A stretch of 64,000 bases of DNA. It comes from Mugil cephalus. Lineage: Eukaryota; Chordata; Actinopteri; Mugiliformes; Mugilidae. Each line of letters opens with the position of its first letter. The first letter of the stretch is position 1. The position numbers and the translations under genes were made by a program. A model generated the notes under the pieces. It was not told where the DNA came from. It made no database searches and saw nothing but the letters and a program-made list of their open reading frames with translations. The DNA is taken from assembly GCF_022458985.1 (NCBI RefSeq), contig NC_061783.1, positions 15,197,913 through 15,261,912 of the forward strand, given 5' to 3'. This document shows, one piece after another, positions 12,489-23,662 of this stretch.

Positions 12489-12848
12489 AAGAGCATTTTA
12501 ATGTTAAAATAGTTGTATTTATTAGGTTTTTCTTAAACATAAAACGTTACAGAACACATTAACCTTGAAGAAATGAAACGTGTGCGGGTTAACCTACAGC
12601 AGGAAATTGGAGGCTAACCCCGGTCTGAACCCTTCCTTCATCCGACAAACGTGATCCATAAGAAAGGTCCCGTCACCTCATTCACTAGTGAGATCAGTCT
12701 GACAGGTCAAAACATTAGGTACACTAGTGAACATGAATACATTCCAATAAAACAGTCCTGCACTAAATCGTAGCTTTATGACGGTTAAACTGTTCAGCTA
12801 TGCTTTTATTTTGAAGGATGAGATTTGTAGTATTATTAAGTTGAGTTA

Positions 12849-13019
12849 TGTTCTCCCTGTGTCTGTGTGGGTTCTCTCCAGGTACTCAGGCTTCCTCCCT
12901 CCATCCAAATGTTCAAAGACATGCTCGTTAGGTTAACTGGTGATTCTTAATTGTCCTGGGTCTCCACGACCCTTCAGAGGACTAGAGGTTACAGAGAATG
13001 AATGAATGAATGAATGAAT
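12849..13019 (+). mobile_element. L2-type LINE 3' tail fragment
   Basis: Contains tgttctccctgtgtctgtgtgggttctctccagg, here broken as tgttctccctgtgtctg and tgggttctctccagg, then ggcttcctccctcc, caaagacatg and gttaggttaactggtga. These are the familiar 3' region of teleost L2/CR1-like LINEs. It ends in (GAAT)n, 12997-13019, the usual simple-repeat tail. Part of the middle is missing. Confidence 0.7.
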
Positions 13020-14110
13020 GTGTGTGCATGGCTAAATAACAGAAACAATCCAGCACAGCAAATGACTACTTTTCCCACACTCCAAATTTTTGTCTATTCA
13101 GTGTGTAGCTGGAAATATCTTTCCAATCTTTTGTATTAGATAACTACTTCAGTGTGTCATACATGTATGTGCACATGAGTAGATTCAGAGGCAGGAAGTC
13201 TGAGGCCGCGGCTCTGAACTTGTTGTGCAGGCGGAGAGACTTTACTGGAATTCCTGCACAGGTCGCGACAGGTCTCCGAGGTGGAAAAGTTCGATTAATG
13301 CAGGGACAGTAAACAACCGGCACAAACAAGAATCTCACGTCTGTGCAGCTTTCCCCTCTTTCACTGTTGATTAAACTCCAACCGTTCAAAAAGAGAAGTA
13401 GACTATACAACTCTGGTATGATTTATCTTTGTTTCATTAGCTGCTGGTCGTAGATTAATAACGTAGAAACCTTTTCAGTAGAAGAGACAAACATCTGATT
13501 TTAAACCTGCATTAAAATAAATTGACTCTTTAATTGCTAACGAGACTTTGAACATTAGGTTTGATCTGTTGATTCCTTTATTCACCCGCTGCTCCTTTCA
13601 TGCCAAAAGGTTCATACCAGAGTGAGGTGGTAAAAAAAAAAAATGAATTCAGTGGCTCTCAGACTAGGGGAACAGGGCTAAAATGACCAGGTGTGGACGT
13701 ATGGAGTCCAATACAATAGATGCTAAATTGATATTGTGCAATAAAATCCAGGTCGTGTTTTGTTTTTTTGCTTCGGTGAGATTGTTAATAATTAATGAAA
13801 CTGATTACAAAAGGTGGAAGCAGATTAAAGAAGTGTAGGTTTGCACTAATCTCGCAGGCTAATCATTTATTCTGATGCAACATCTGTTTGGTATTTGGCC
13901 TTATCAGAAGTAACACGCTGCTACAGGTTTTATTTTATTGGCCTGTGCAGCCACAAGACCAGTAGCGCACACGACAAGCACCGCCCTCAGTCACCAGAAA
14001 ATCTCTGAGTCACCAGCCGCAGGAACGTGTCTCATGATTTATTGAACTCATTCAAGGTCCCACATATTGATCACATTTTCTATCAAGCTCTCATCAGTAG
14101 TAGATGGAAA

Positions 14111-14118
<8 letters not shown>

Positions 14119-14141
<23 letters not shown>

Positions 14142-14142
14142 T
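14119..14142. repeat. (AT)n microsatellite
   Basis: Twelve AT units directly after an A run; AT-rich and prone to length variation. Confidence 0.95.
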
Positions 14143-14860
14143 CCTTCAGCAGAAAGAAAATAGTCTCTAAAAATAGCACGGTGGCTTATGTTGCTTTAAA
14201 CAGAGAAAAGCTTTTGATCAATAAAACAAAGATACAGTTTCAGGTATAAATATAAAGATTTACCACTGGGACTGGTAGTGTGACGACAAATTAAAACTGA
14301 AAGAGTTTACAAAACAACTAATAGTTCAACCTCATATTAAAAAAAAAAAAAAAATCCCATCCAAACGTGGGATGCTTTCAGACTCTTTGGCATCAGACGT
14401 GGCAGTTTAAAAAAAAAGAAAAGAAAAGAGTAGCTTCACTAAATGGGTAAACACGCTCTAAACAGAGGTGATCCTCGGAGGACATCCGTAGTTTTAATTT
14501 ACACGCACAGAAGAGCTTCAACGTAAACTTTACACTTCCTGTCAAGCCATCAAGTTAATGTTGTCTCTGCATTTCATTACACAGCAAATACACTCATTCA
14601 CCCACAACCTAGTTCATATAGTTGATTTCTTTGCGCTCAGGTCAAACAAACTATTGAATATACATATAATAATAATAATAAGATATGGAAACTATTTCCA
14701 CTCAGAAAATGCCCTGTCTCCTATCATATTTATTGGTAGTTTCTGTTTACATGGGATCAGAGCTGGATTTGGTCACTTTAGTCACAAACTCACATCTTGT
14801 AGCAGCTGCTTCACATTCACTGTTGTGAAACAGACACAGAAAATATCACAAAAATTATTA

Positions 14861-14866
14861 TTTATT
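14861..14866 (-). terminator. tmem79: Candidate tmem79 poly(A) signal (AATAAA)
   Basis: First AATAAA on the minus strand after the tmem79 stop, about 235 bases downstream of it, giving a short 3' UTR of plausible length. Confidence 0.5.
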
Positions 14867-15000
14867 TCATCCGTGGAAAACAAATTTCTTGGATTTTCCT
14901 TTGATTATGAGGCCCTGAGTTTGTCTGGCCGAGCTGTAAACCATCTCCTGATGCATCCCTCCCAGAAAGTTAATGCTCAGGTCGTCGAAACCCGCACTTC

Positions 15001-15018
15001 CCGTTACCGTGGTAACGG
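15001..15018. promoter_or_regulatory. Palindromic RFX (X-box)-like site
   Basis: ccgttacc-gt-ggtaacgg: two perfect 8-base arms around a 2-base centre, matching the RFX dimer consensus GTTRCC-N2-GGYAAC exactly. It lies in the predicted tmem79 3' UTR, about 80 bases past the stop codon. Function is inferred from motif alone. Confidence 0.4.
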
Positions 15019-15098
15019 CGGGTGTCGACGAAAACCCACCAGAGCGGAGATCTCCAGGTAAACGTGCTTCAAAAAAGCACCCTGTGACGTCGCCCTCT

Positions 15099-18000
15099 CT
15101 AACCCCACCAGCGCTGCCTGGGAGGCGGGGCCACCGTGGGCGGGGCCACGTCGAAGACCGAGTCGGGTCCGATCGACACGCACACGTAGTAGAGGTTGGT
15201 GCCCAGCATCGCCAGGATGGGGAAGAAGGAGAAGCCGAAGCCGAAGGCCCTGATGGTGCTGCCCAGAGACAGGCAGAGCCAGTAGATGAGTCTGCAGCAC
15301 GAAAAAAATAAATAAAAACAAGTTAGAGGAGACTTCCTTGACAGAAGATCTGATCACCCTGTCTCTCTTTGCAGACGACGCCGCTGTTTTTAGTGCAACC
15401 GTGTCGCTATAGAAAGAATAAAATGTAGCTCATTCAAATAAGAATAAACTTTCTTTTTTTTTTTTTTTGAAAGTTGCACATGCTGTGTGTACTCTTCCAT
15501 ACTTGCACAGGAGCCCTCTAATTACTATTATCTCAGCGTTGTTGGTTATGTTGAAAATCAAACATCTTTATAGTGGATTCAGTGAAAAGTCAGAGGTGTC
15601 CATCAAGCTCTAAGCTCCACCCCCTCATACCTGCCTTCAACCAATCACGGTTCGTCTTTTACTAACACTCAGACCACACGTTTCTGGGGATTTCTCTCAC
15701 TTAATCTCTTCTGTACACAACAAATATAATCTTACTTCCAAATTGAAACAAAGAGAGTGGCAGAAGCAAAGCATCGGGTGAACTGTTTGACCTTTCTGTG
15801 TTTAAAATTATTTATTTTTTTCTGTAGTGGAGGTGTAGATTGTGAAGAATGAGGATAGGATCAAAAGATGCACAATTACTGAGAAGCTGCCATTAAATTT
15901 AATTTAATTTAAGAGTACATCGTATCAATGAGCTGTACTGATGCTCCTCTCTCTCCCATATGACTTGTTTTCTTAATATGCAAAACATCCATAGAACAGA
16001 GTTTGGTTTGTAAATGTCAGACTTCCTCATCCATGGACCTGAAACTGCACAAGTGATCGGACAAGTTTTAAACCCAGACTCTCGGTTTAGATTTCTGAGG
16101 ACGAAGAGAATAAATACAAACAATGTATGAATAATCCAACAAGTTACAACAGGGAGAGACACAATGTGTAATAGGCTAAACATCCGTTTTTTAACCGTAC
16201 ACTGTGAGAGCTTTAATCCTTCCTGGTCACTGGTGCGGCTTCAGTCGTGGAGGAATGTTCGTATTTTTTTCAGACATTACGATTGAACCGAGTTTCTTAC
16301 TGACAGAAATTAACTACTGACAACTTGGAAAGGAAATGAGCAACCTGCCATTTTCCAGCCGTGACTCACCCATGTACTCACTCGACAGACAAACAACACA
16401 GGAAACAAAGCAGTATCTGTCTGTCTGTGAGATTGATCCGTTTGTCTCTTATCTGCTCCGTGCATGTTTCAAAAAGAGTCAAAGTTCAACCGCATGCACC
16501 GAGCATAGACTCAAGCAGCAATTCTCTGCAGCCTTGTTTGAAACAGACTCAACAGTTTATGATGGGCCTGAGCTTTGAACATGGTGACTGTGGGATTTCA
16601 GCTGTTTGCAGTTTATAGTCTGGGATTACATCCACTCTTCTCTGGAGATGACACGTTGTTTCACAAAGACATATCAGACCAAAATGGGATGGATTAAGAT
16701 AAGACCGCACGGCCTCAACAGAGGATGAAATGCAGCGGGTTCAATGAGCCGTTGCTTCTAGTTTCGAGTGAAATCGTATTTGCTGCAGCTCCCTCCTCTA
16801 ATACGTTTCATAACGCTCTACATTTCCATCAAGGGGCGGAAACACGAAAGCCTCAGCTGTTTGTGTTCAGTGCTACATGGAGACTGTCAGCATGCTAGAA
16901 CGCTGGATTCTGTTATATGGCAAACGCATCCAACGTTAGCATGTTGCCGTGTCAGAATATTTAGCACAAAATGAACACGTATTAAGCTGGCCCAAGTCTG
17001 GGCCTAAAAAGGTGCACTTGAACACATCACAAAGAGTAGCAGTAGACTGTATTAGGAGCAAACAGCTAGGTTTTAACTGCATGCCATAAGACAACTCATA
17101 TCTCCATCCTCCTCATCCACAATATTGCAATATTTCTTTCCCTGTAAAAAGTCCTGTGCAATATGTATTTTTTTCTTTCTATACAATGATTATAAATTTG
17201 ACCTGATCTGACCTTTCCTGAATTAGACCGATTAGCTGCTCTATAGTTCATTCACTGTAGATGTGCCTGTTGTGAAAATATTTCAGATGTCTAACTGTGT
17301 TTTTTTACATTTTCTTTGTGGAACAATGAATCCAGCTCACTCCAAAAGTGATCTCGATAGACCTCCATGCTACAGCGCCCAGCGTTACACAGAAAATAAG
17401 CATCTTTAAAACCCCGGGTTCATTCGTCACATCTGAAACGATCGACTGAACATGTAAAGGCTTAAAGCGGCTTTAGATCCTGAACACAGAACCACTTCCC
17501 GCTGACCCCAACGTACCTGCCGAACACGAATACGATGGTGAGCAGTGGCACCAGCTTAACCAGGTCCTGGCTGATGTAGGTCGACATGACGGCGAGCTGC
17601 AGGAAGTAGAAGAGGAAGAGAGCCAGCGACTCGTTGATGTAGTGCCAGTGCACGGCCACCTCTCTGTGCAGCAGCTTAGTCTGGTAGAGCGGCTTCACGG
17701 CGCCGTGACGCAGCCGGGCCAGACCCTGGACCACCACACCTGCACACAGACAAGAGGCGCCATCAAAGGCTCGTTGGGTCCAGCGCTTTCGACGCGCGGC
17801 AAACAACATAACGAAGGAGGTATGAATGTCTCACCGAGCATGACGGGGATGACAGCGAAGAAGGAGCATCGGAGCGTGTACAGAACCCTGAGGGGGGAGC
17901 TCTCCAGCACAGGTGAATCAAAGGGAAGGAGAACGTAACCCCCCCACACCAGCAGAGGGAAGAGAAGCCCCGCAGCCACCGTGGCCAGGACCAGCCTCAC

Positions 18001-19997
18001 CCTCTCGCCGCACAGGTGCTCGCACATATCTGGGGGAGGAAACGAGAACAGGAGACTGTCACAGCTTTAAAGTGTTGATGTCTGCGACTCTTCGCGTGGA
18101 GAGACGGGGGAAAAGGCAACCCCGGAGTCACGGCGCGATTCATCTCCAGGCGCAATTACGCGTCATTACGTGTGATTAAGGAGAGGAGAGAGCGGCGCGT
18201 TTAGCTACGGGGGTTAAATTAGCAGCCTCGTCTTCTGACTGAGGGAAAACACTTGAACCTGGACGAGAACAAAAACATGTTAGATGGCGAAATGGAAAGT
18301 TGTTTGTCTCCAAAAACAATTAAACAAGAAATCCACTTAAATTATCTCAAATTTTCTGGCTGCGAGAACTAAGACACAAACTCCACGGAGCAAGGAGCAG
18401 ATTTTGAGAGAAAAAGAAAAAAAGAAGAACCAAAAATAATTGGAGATCAAACATTTAAGAGCATTTTTTTTTTCTTGATATTACACTTCGATTTAAAAGC
18501 AGCTAAAAAATAAGAAGGTCAACAAGATAGGCAGGATAAGTAACTGTTTAAATTAGCATCAATTTGGCTGGTTTGCTTTCCACTGACACCTGAACGCACC
18601 ATCATTACTTTCAGCTTTATTGCAGCTTATTGCATGCAGCTGTGTGTCTTTATATGTGTACATTTATATGCAATTATACCTCAGTGATAAAAACTTAACA
18701 GGTAGACTTTATGGTTTTATTTTATATTACATTTTATATATTTAAGTCATAATCAGCTAACTGACCACAGACCTGTACTGGTGGCATCACCGTACCAATG
18801 AGCAAATTAAAAACTTTAATTCCTTCTTACATGAAAATTGTACGATAAAATTGCAACGTTGTTCTTCCAAAGTTGTTTCACCTCCAAATTTGTCATCGAC
18901 AAAACTTTTTAACTTGAGACTAAAATTAAGTTTTCCGTTAGATACAGAGGAGCTTCATGCATCAGTGCAAATGTTGACACGTTAAAGTACAGTGTGATGG
19001 AAGCTGCTCTCTCAGAGCATCGTTATGATAAATGTTTCAGTCGTAGTTGAGGCTACTTCACTTGTTTTTTTTTGTAAGAACTGAAAGCAAATAGCAACAG
19101 CTAATAAATTAGCCGCTTTCTTGTCTCACTGTTTCACAGAACATCTGAGGGCATCTGAAAGAAAATTTTATATTCTTATGATGATTGTTAACCTTCTCCA
19201 CAGATGTTTTACTTTTCAGAATAAGAGCCTGATTAAACAGTAATAAAACAACAGAGTCCAGTTTGATACTCACACATCTTGTCATCCTCTTGCCCCCAGT
19301 CGGAGTAAATCTGGACGGCTGAGTCAGGCTCCATGTACGGCTCCCTCTCCACCTCCTTCTCTATGAAGGGCCGGCGCTCCTCAGGAGCTTCTCTCCCTGA
19401 TGGACTCAGGATCATGACGTTTGGAGTGAAACCAAGACCACTTTTCTCCATTTTTCTCCACTCTTCTTCCTCCTCCTCATCCTCCTCCTCTTCGTCCTCT
19501 TCTTCCTCCTCGTCATCTGCGAGGGAGCCGTCGCCTCCGTCGTGCCGGTGCTCCTTGATCTCGTCCTCCCTCCACCTCTCACCCTCGGGCATGCTCTCCC
19601 TCCACTTGGCTTTGCCCTTTCTGTCGCTCTCCGCCTGGCTCTGCTCCTCGGACAGGTCCTGGCCGTCTGCGCTGATCCCCGTGTCCCTCTCGTCAGCCTC
19701 TGAAACATCCTGGTCTGACCACGCTGCTTTGTCGTGTTCCCTTGGAGGCCTCTTGTCTCCCGGCCACGGTAAAGTGCTCGGTTCCAGATGAGCAGACTTG
19801 CTCATTTCTTCTTCCTCTTCTTCATCCTCCTCCTCATCTTTTTCCTCTACCTCCTCCTCCTCATCTTCACTTGTCTCTTCACTGTTCTCCTCTTCAGGCT
19901 TTTTACTTAGTACTGCATCCACTTGTGGCTCCGCTGTTGGAGCAGCCGCTGCCACATCCTCAGTCAAATCTGTGCTTAAACCGCCCGGACCAGACAT
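15099..19997 (-). CDS. tmem79: Transmembrane protein 79 (mattrin), MAPEG-like membrane protein
   Basis: Four coding exons on the minus strand (19997-19274, 18029-17835, 17739-17517, 15291-15099) join in frame (phases 1, 1, 2) to 444 residues; human TMEM79 has 394. Residues 1-241 are hydrophilic with two strongly acidic Glu/Asp runs (around 40-65 and 165-180). The rest is a five-helix-type membrane domain of the MAPEG superfamily: VLATVAAGLLFPLLVWGGYV, LPFDSP, YTLRCSFF, STYISQD, then GRLIYWL and GFGFSFFPILAML, ending RQRWWG. Human TMEM79 has the same order (LPFDTP, YTLRC, STYLPQD, SRLIYWL, terminal RPRPWG). In mammals it works in the epidermal lamellar-granule secretory pathway, and it has been reported to lower surface Frizzled through USP8. 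The start ATG at 19997 opens the only long frame, and an acceptor lies upstream at 20133. TMEM79 also lies near MEF2D in human 1q22, which supports orthology. Confidence 0.93.
15292..17516 (-). other. tmem79: tmem79 intron 3
   Basis: Bounded by donor gtacgt (minus, 17516) and acceptor gctgcag (minus, before 15291). No coding exon or RNA gene seen. It has a T run at 15451-15468 and a GTTAGCATG-type block near 16930 of the kind scattered in fish genomes. Confidence 0.8.
18030..19273 (-). other. tmem79: tmem79 intron 1 (after first coding exon)
   Basis: Donor GT followed by gagt at 19273-19268 and acceptor cccccag before 18029. A CpG-containing patch lies at 18090-18200. Nothing else identifiable. 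Confidence 0.8.
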
Positions 19998-20631
19998 CCT
20001 CGGGTTTTTTTGAAATAAATCTTCACACTTTGTTTTCCGTCAATACCTGTTGTAGTGAAAGAGCCTCGACCGTTAACAACGCTTCCTCCAGCTTCTAAAA
20101 GTCATGTTTGGTCACATGTGTTGTTGACTCCCCTGTGAGAAAATGAGCAGAGGAGAAGAAAAAAAAATATGTCTGAAACAACACACGACAGGAGACAAAA
20201 CCAATCAAAGTTCACTGTTTATCATGGGTGTGTTGCTCTATAAGGCTGCAACCGTGTCCCTGCACAGTGCATGCAGCGTGTTCGAGCTTTGTTTTGTGTG
20301 TAGAAAAAAAGAAAAGAAAAAGAGAGAGAGAGACAAAGTCCATTGAATGGCGGTAACTCACTAGGAATGGGGAAGAATGAGACTCCCAAAAAAAACAAAA
20401 CAAACAAAAGAGTGAATAGAAAACCTTGTGGCTAAATCCTGGCTGTACCTGCTCACTGGCACGAGATAACAACATGGCTCCAATTCTTGTTTCTACACCT
20501 CTTAGTGTGAAAAGACAAACCTTTAAACTATTAATTCGCTTTATTATGTATTAATGTGGTGAATCTTTGTGGCAATAAACAGCAACGCTCATAAAATACC
20601 AGTCACACATTCCCCAAAGACCAGTTCCGGC

Positions 20632-20665
<34 letters not shown>

Positions 20666-21110
20666 GCTGGAAACTTCAACAACACTCTCTGCGTGGGGCA
20701 AACAATGTCTATAAATATTTATTTTACTCAGGATTTATGGTGTGGCGGTTGAAGGTTTTACAAGTCTCCTTTAGCCACTGTGGTGTAGCTACTCAGGCCT
20801 GTTCCCCCCCGAGGAGATTAGTTTATGGCTGAAGCCAAAACTTGTTTCGCAACTTCGCGTCCGCGACTCAATCTCGTATAACTTAATGCTAATAAACGTA
20901 AAACGCTGACCTACCTCGTTTTTAATCCGCCGCGTTAAAGCAAAACAATTAGTAACTTGGCGCACAGGTCGCTGTTTAAGTCGTTTCTCAGAAGCGAAGG
21001 TAAAGAAGTGAAAAGTTACCTGGCAGGTGCGACCAGGTGATCGAGTATCAACAGAACCGGAAGCAGCACCGAGGTCTCACTCCGCCGGTGTTTCCGTGAA
21101 CCGAAGATCA
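19998..21110 (-). promoter_or_regulatory. tmem79: tmem79 5' UTR, noncoding first exon and promoter
   Basis: A minus-strand acceptor (tttctcacag) ends the intron at 20133, giving 135 bases of UTR before the ATG. A CpG-bearing block at 20860-21110 ends with a clean donor CAG|gtaact at 21020, which I read as the noncoding first exon with its promoter. The intron holds a 30-base A run at 20635-20664. Exon boundaries are inferred. Confidence 0.5.
20635..20664. repeat. A30 homopolymer
   Basis: Thirty adenines within the inferred tmem79 5' intron; no retroposed gene precedes it on either side that I can recognise. Confidence 0.95.
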
Positions 21111-21965
21111 TCGCCGCTTCACAGGTCACAATTTATCCTATTATCATTTTTATTTTTATTTATTTATGTTTTTTTTTGAATGTGTATGTTCTATAAACTT
21201 CTTTAAAGCCAATGTTACATAACATACAAAGAAAGCTAAGTCAAGTGAAACCGAAAAGACCAAAAAAAAATTTATTACATTTTTTTTTAAAATAGATCAC
21301 TAAAATGTGACATAAATATTTCCTTCTGTTTTAATTTATATGCTTGTATTTATTTTATTTTTCTATTTTCAACTAATGGGTCAAATGTTCATTGTAACAA
21401 ATGCTACAAAAAATATAAAAAGAAAAAAATGTAAATAAATAAATAAACAACTATTGGGAAATTCATTGTAATGCAAATGAGAATTTATTAATTAAATGGA
21501 CAGTTTTAATAAAATCCAAAGGTTAATAAATAGAGAATTACTTAAAGCCTTATTATTATTACATATTTGCCAATTTAGGTGCATTTAATGTCATATTAAT
21601 GTATTTCTTTTCGATTTGTCAAACTATCCTGTTAAATAGTCCTAAATGTTTAACATGTAAAGTTATTGTAAAGTTATTGGAGGAGAAGGTCTTAGTCATG
21701 TGAGAGAAAATGTAAAAGACTAAAGCAAATATTTTATGTTTTTTACTTCACAGATCCAAACTAAGTCTGTAGTGATTCATCTGTCAGAATACACCCATCA
21801 CTCCAGTGTGACGCGGTCGTATCAGTGAGGTCACAAACATGCCTGCTGAGGGTGGAGCTGCTACTCCAACTAAAATGAATAACTAACTAAAATACGGCAT
21901 TATAAACTGTCTGGAGACAGACAATGAAAACAGATCAAAACATCACACCACAGCATGGGAAATAA
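21111..21965. other. AT-rich intergenic region
   Basis: Separates the tmem79 promoter from the inferred 3' end of the AT-hook gene. Very AT-rich with short homopolymers; no gene, RNA or repeat family recognised. Confidence 0.6.
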
Positions 21966-21976
21966 AACGGCAAGAT

Positions 21977-21982
21977 TTTATT
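21977..21982 (-). terminator. Candidate poly(A) signal of the AT-hook gene
   Basis: AATAAA on the minus strand about 1.7 kb past the AT-hook stop codon. Other minus-strand matches exist closer in, so the true end is uncertain. Confidence 0.35.
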
Positions 21983-22251
21983 TCAACAATTTAATCTCAA
22001 CAAATATTCTTTTTTTTTTTGAAACACACACAAAAATAATGTCCACTTAAAATGATGCCAGGTCAAATTTAAGGTGATGTTTAAACTTTAAGCCACATTC
22101 ACTGTGACTCAAAGAATTTGGCATTTATATATTTGTCAGTAATGATGATGGTGAACAAGTCATGTTACTTAATACAAGTTACTCAAAAACAAGTCAATTC
22201 TTGTCTAAATGCTTGATTTTAATCTCATGAGTCCCAAAATATATATTTATA

Positions 22252-22287
<36 letters not shown>

Positions 22288-22947
22288 TTCACAGTTACAC
22301 TCTTAACATTTAGAGAATAATGATGGTAACTTATTAGTAGCACAAAAAGAAAGAAAGAAAAGGAAAGGTACGTAAAGCAGGAAGGTTTTTTGTCCTCTCG
22401 CGGAATGAAATTAAAAAAAAAAGAGTTGAGGGGCTGATCAGTGCAGGACAATTTAATGGAAGGTACATTCAAAGCTTTGGCAATTAAGGCAAAACAAATA
22501 TGAAGCCATGATCAACTGTGATCAAATGTCAGGGAGAAAAACCATGACATCATTTAAGTCTGTAAACTGTCCTCACAAACACTCAAGAGTCCCAGAAAGA
22601 CTAACATTATAAAAAAAATATTAAAAAAAAAAAAAAAAGGAAGGGGAGTTTATTAATCTCAATACAGTTTTGGTGATTAAATACAGGTTAAATAAATTAC
22701 ATAAAAAAAAAACATTAAAATCACACCAACATCTGGAAAAACCGTTAAAAATTCACTCTTGGGACGTTACCTTCATTGAAAAAATATGCTGCGTTAGTCC
22801 AACACTGAGTAAAATTTCTTGTATGCAACAGACCGTTCTGGATCAAACCTGCTATAACTGATCTCATTTAAACCACAACACTGGTAAAAATCATAAAATA
22901 TGTTGCCTTCAAATAGGATTTTCTGTACCATGTTGGCCAAAATATGA

Positions 22948-22966
22948 GCAGCGCCCCCTTGTGGTA
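22948..22966 (-). promoter_or_regulatory. CTCF-like site
   Basis: gcagcgcccccttgtggta; its reverse complement contains CCACAAGGGGGCGC, one base away from the common CTCF core. Motif evidence only. Confidence 0.4.
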
Positions 22967-23662
22967 TTTGCGACTTCGCAGAAAGTTTAAATTGTCAGTG
23001 ATGTACGAGGTCACAGGTTCAGTCTCAAGGCAGCGTCATGAGACCAACGTCGTTGTTCAAAGTGTCAGTTATAGCAAATTTAAAGAAAATGAAATAAGGA
23101 AACCAAAACATTCCATCCATATTTTAATCTTGTAATCACAAACAGATCTTATTAAATGACAAATATGGGTTTAAAAAAATGCCTTCCCTTTCATTTCATG
23201 TACAATTATACGAGTCAAGGGGATAAACATAAAAAAAAAAAAAAAAAAAAGATTCAGGGCCTCTAATGCAATCTGCCAGTCATATAACCATTTTTTTGGC
23301 CTTTTTTTCCCCCTCCAAGTCATTTCCCGGCATTCGTTTTACTATAACAACTAAACTGACACATACTACATCTGAAAGCTGAATCAAAGCTGAAACAGTC
23401 TATAACGATTACCTCCATGTGCCAGTTCTATCATTAGTACTTCTGCTTAGTCAGATGACGGAAATGAAGTATTTAAAAAATAAAATCAAGCACAGTAAAA
23501 ACATGAACAAGTTAGTCAGAAAACAGAAGGACTGCTGAATGCCTAGGCTAGCCAACGAAATGTTAAAACATGTGTTTTTTTTTTGTTTTTTTTTTTTTTT
23601 TTTATTGACAAGAATGTCAGCAATTACTACAGCATGTTTTTTGGTCAGACTGGGACTGTTCA

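Larger units (their letters stand above)
11451..14860. other. Intergenic region between mef2d and tmem79 (tail to tail)
   Basis: No coding exon is supported on either strand. It contains an hAT-like MITE, an L2-type LINE tail, an (AT)n microsatellite at 14119-14142, A runs at 13629-13643 and 14337-14354, and otherwise AT-rich unique sequence. Confidence 0.7.
21965..23662 (-). other. Inferred 3' UTR of the AT-hook gene
   Basis: No coding potential on either strand. It carries four long A/T homopolymers: A30 at 22255-22284, A runs at 22624-22638 and 23231-23250, and a T run around 23576-23602. A CTCF-like motif sits at 22948-22966. UTR status is inferred from the absence of another gene. Confidence 0.45.

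Noticed and set aside
19333..19791. 152-codon plus-strand frame with a Ser run
   Set aside because: Antisense shadow of the acidic tmem79 exon.
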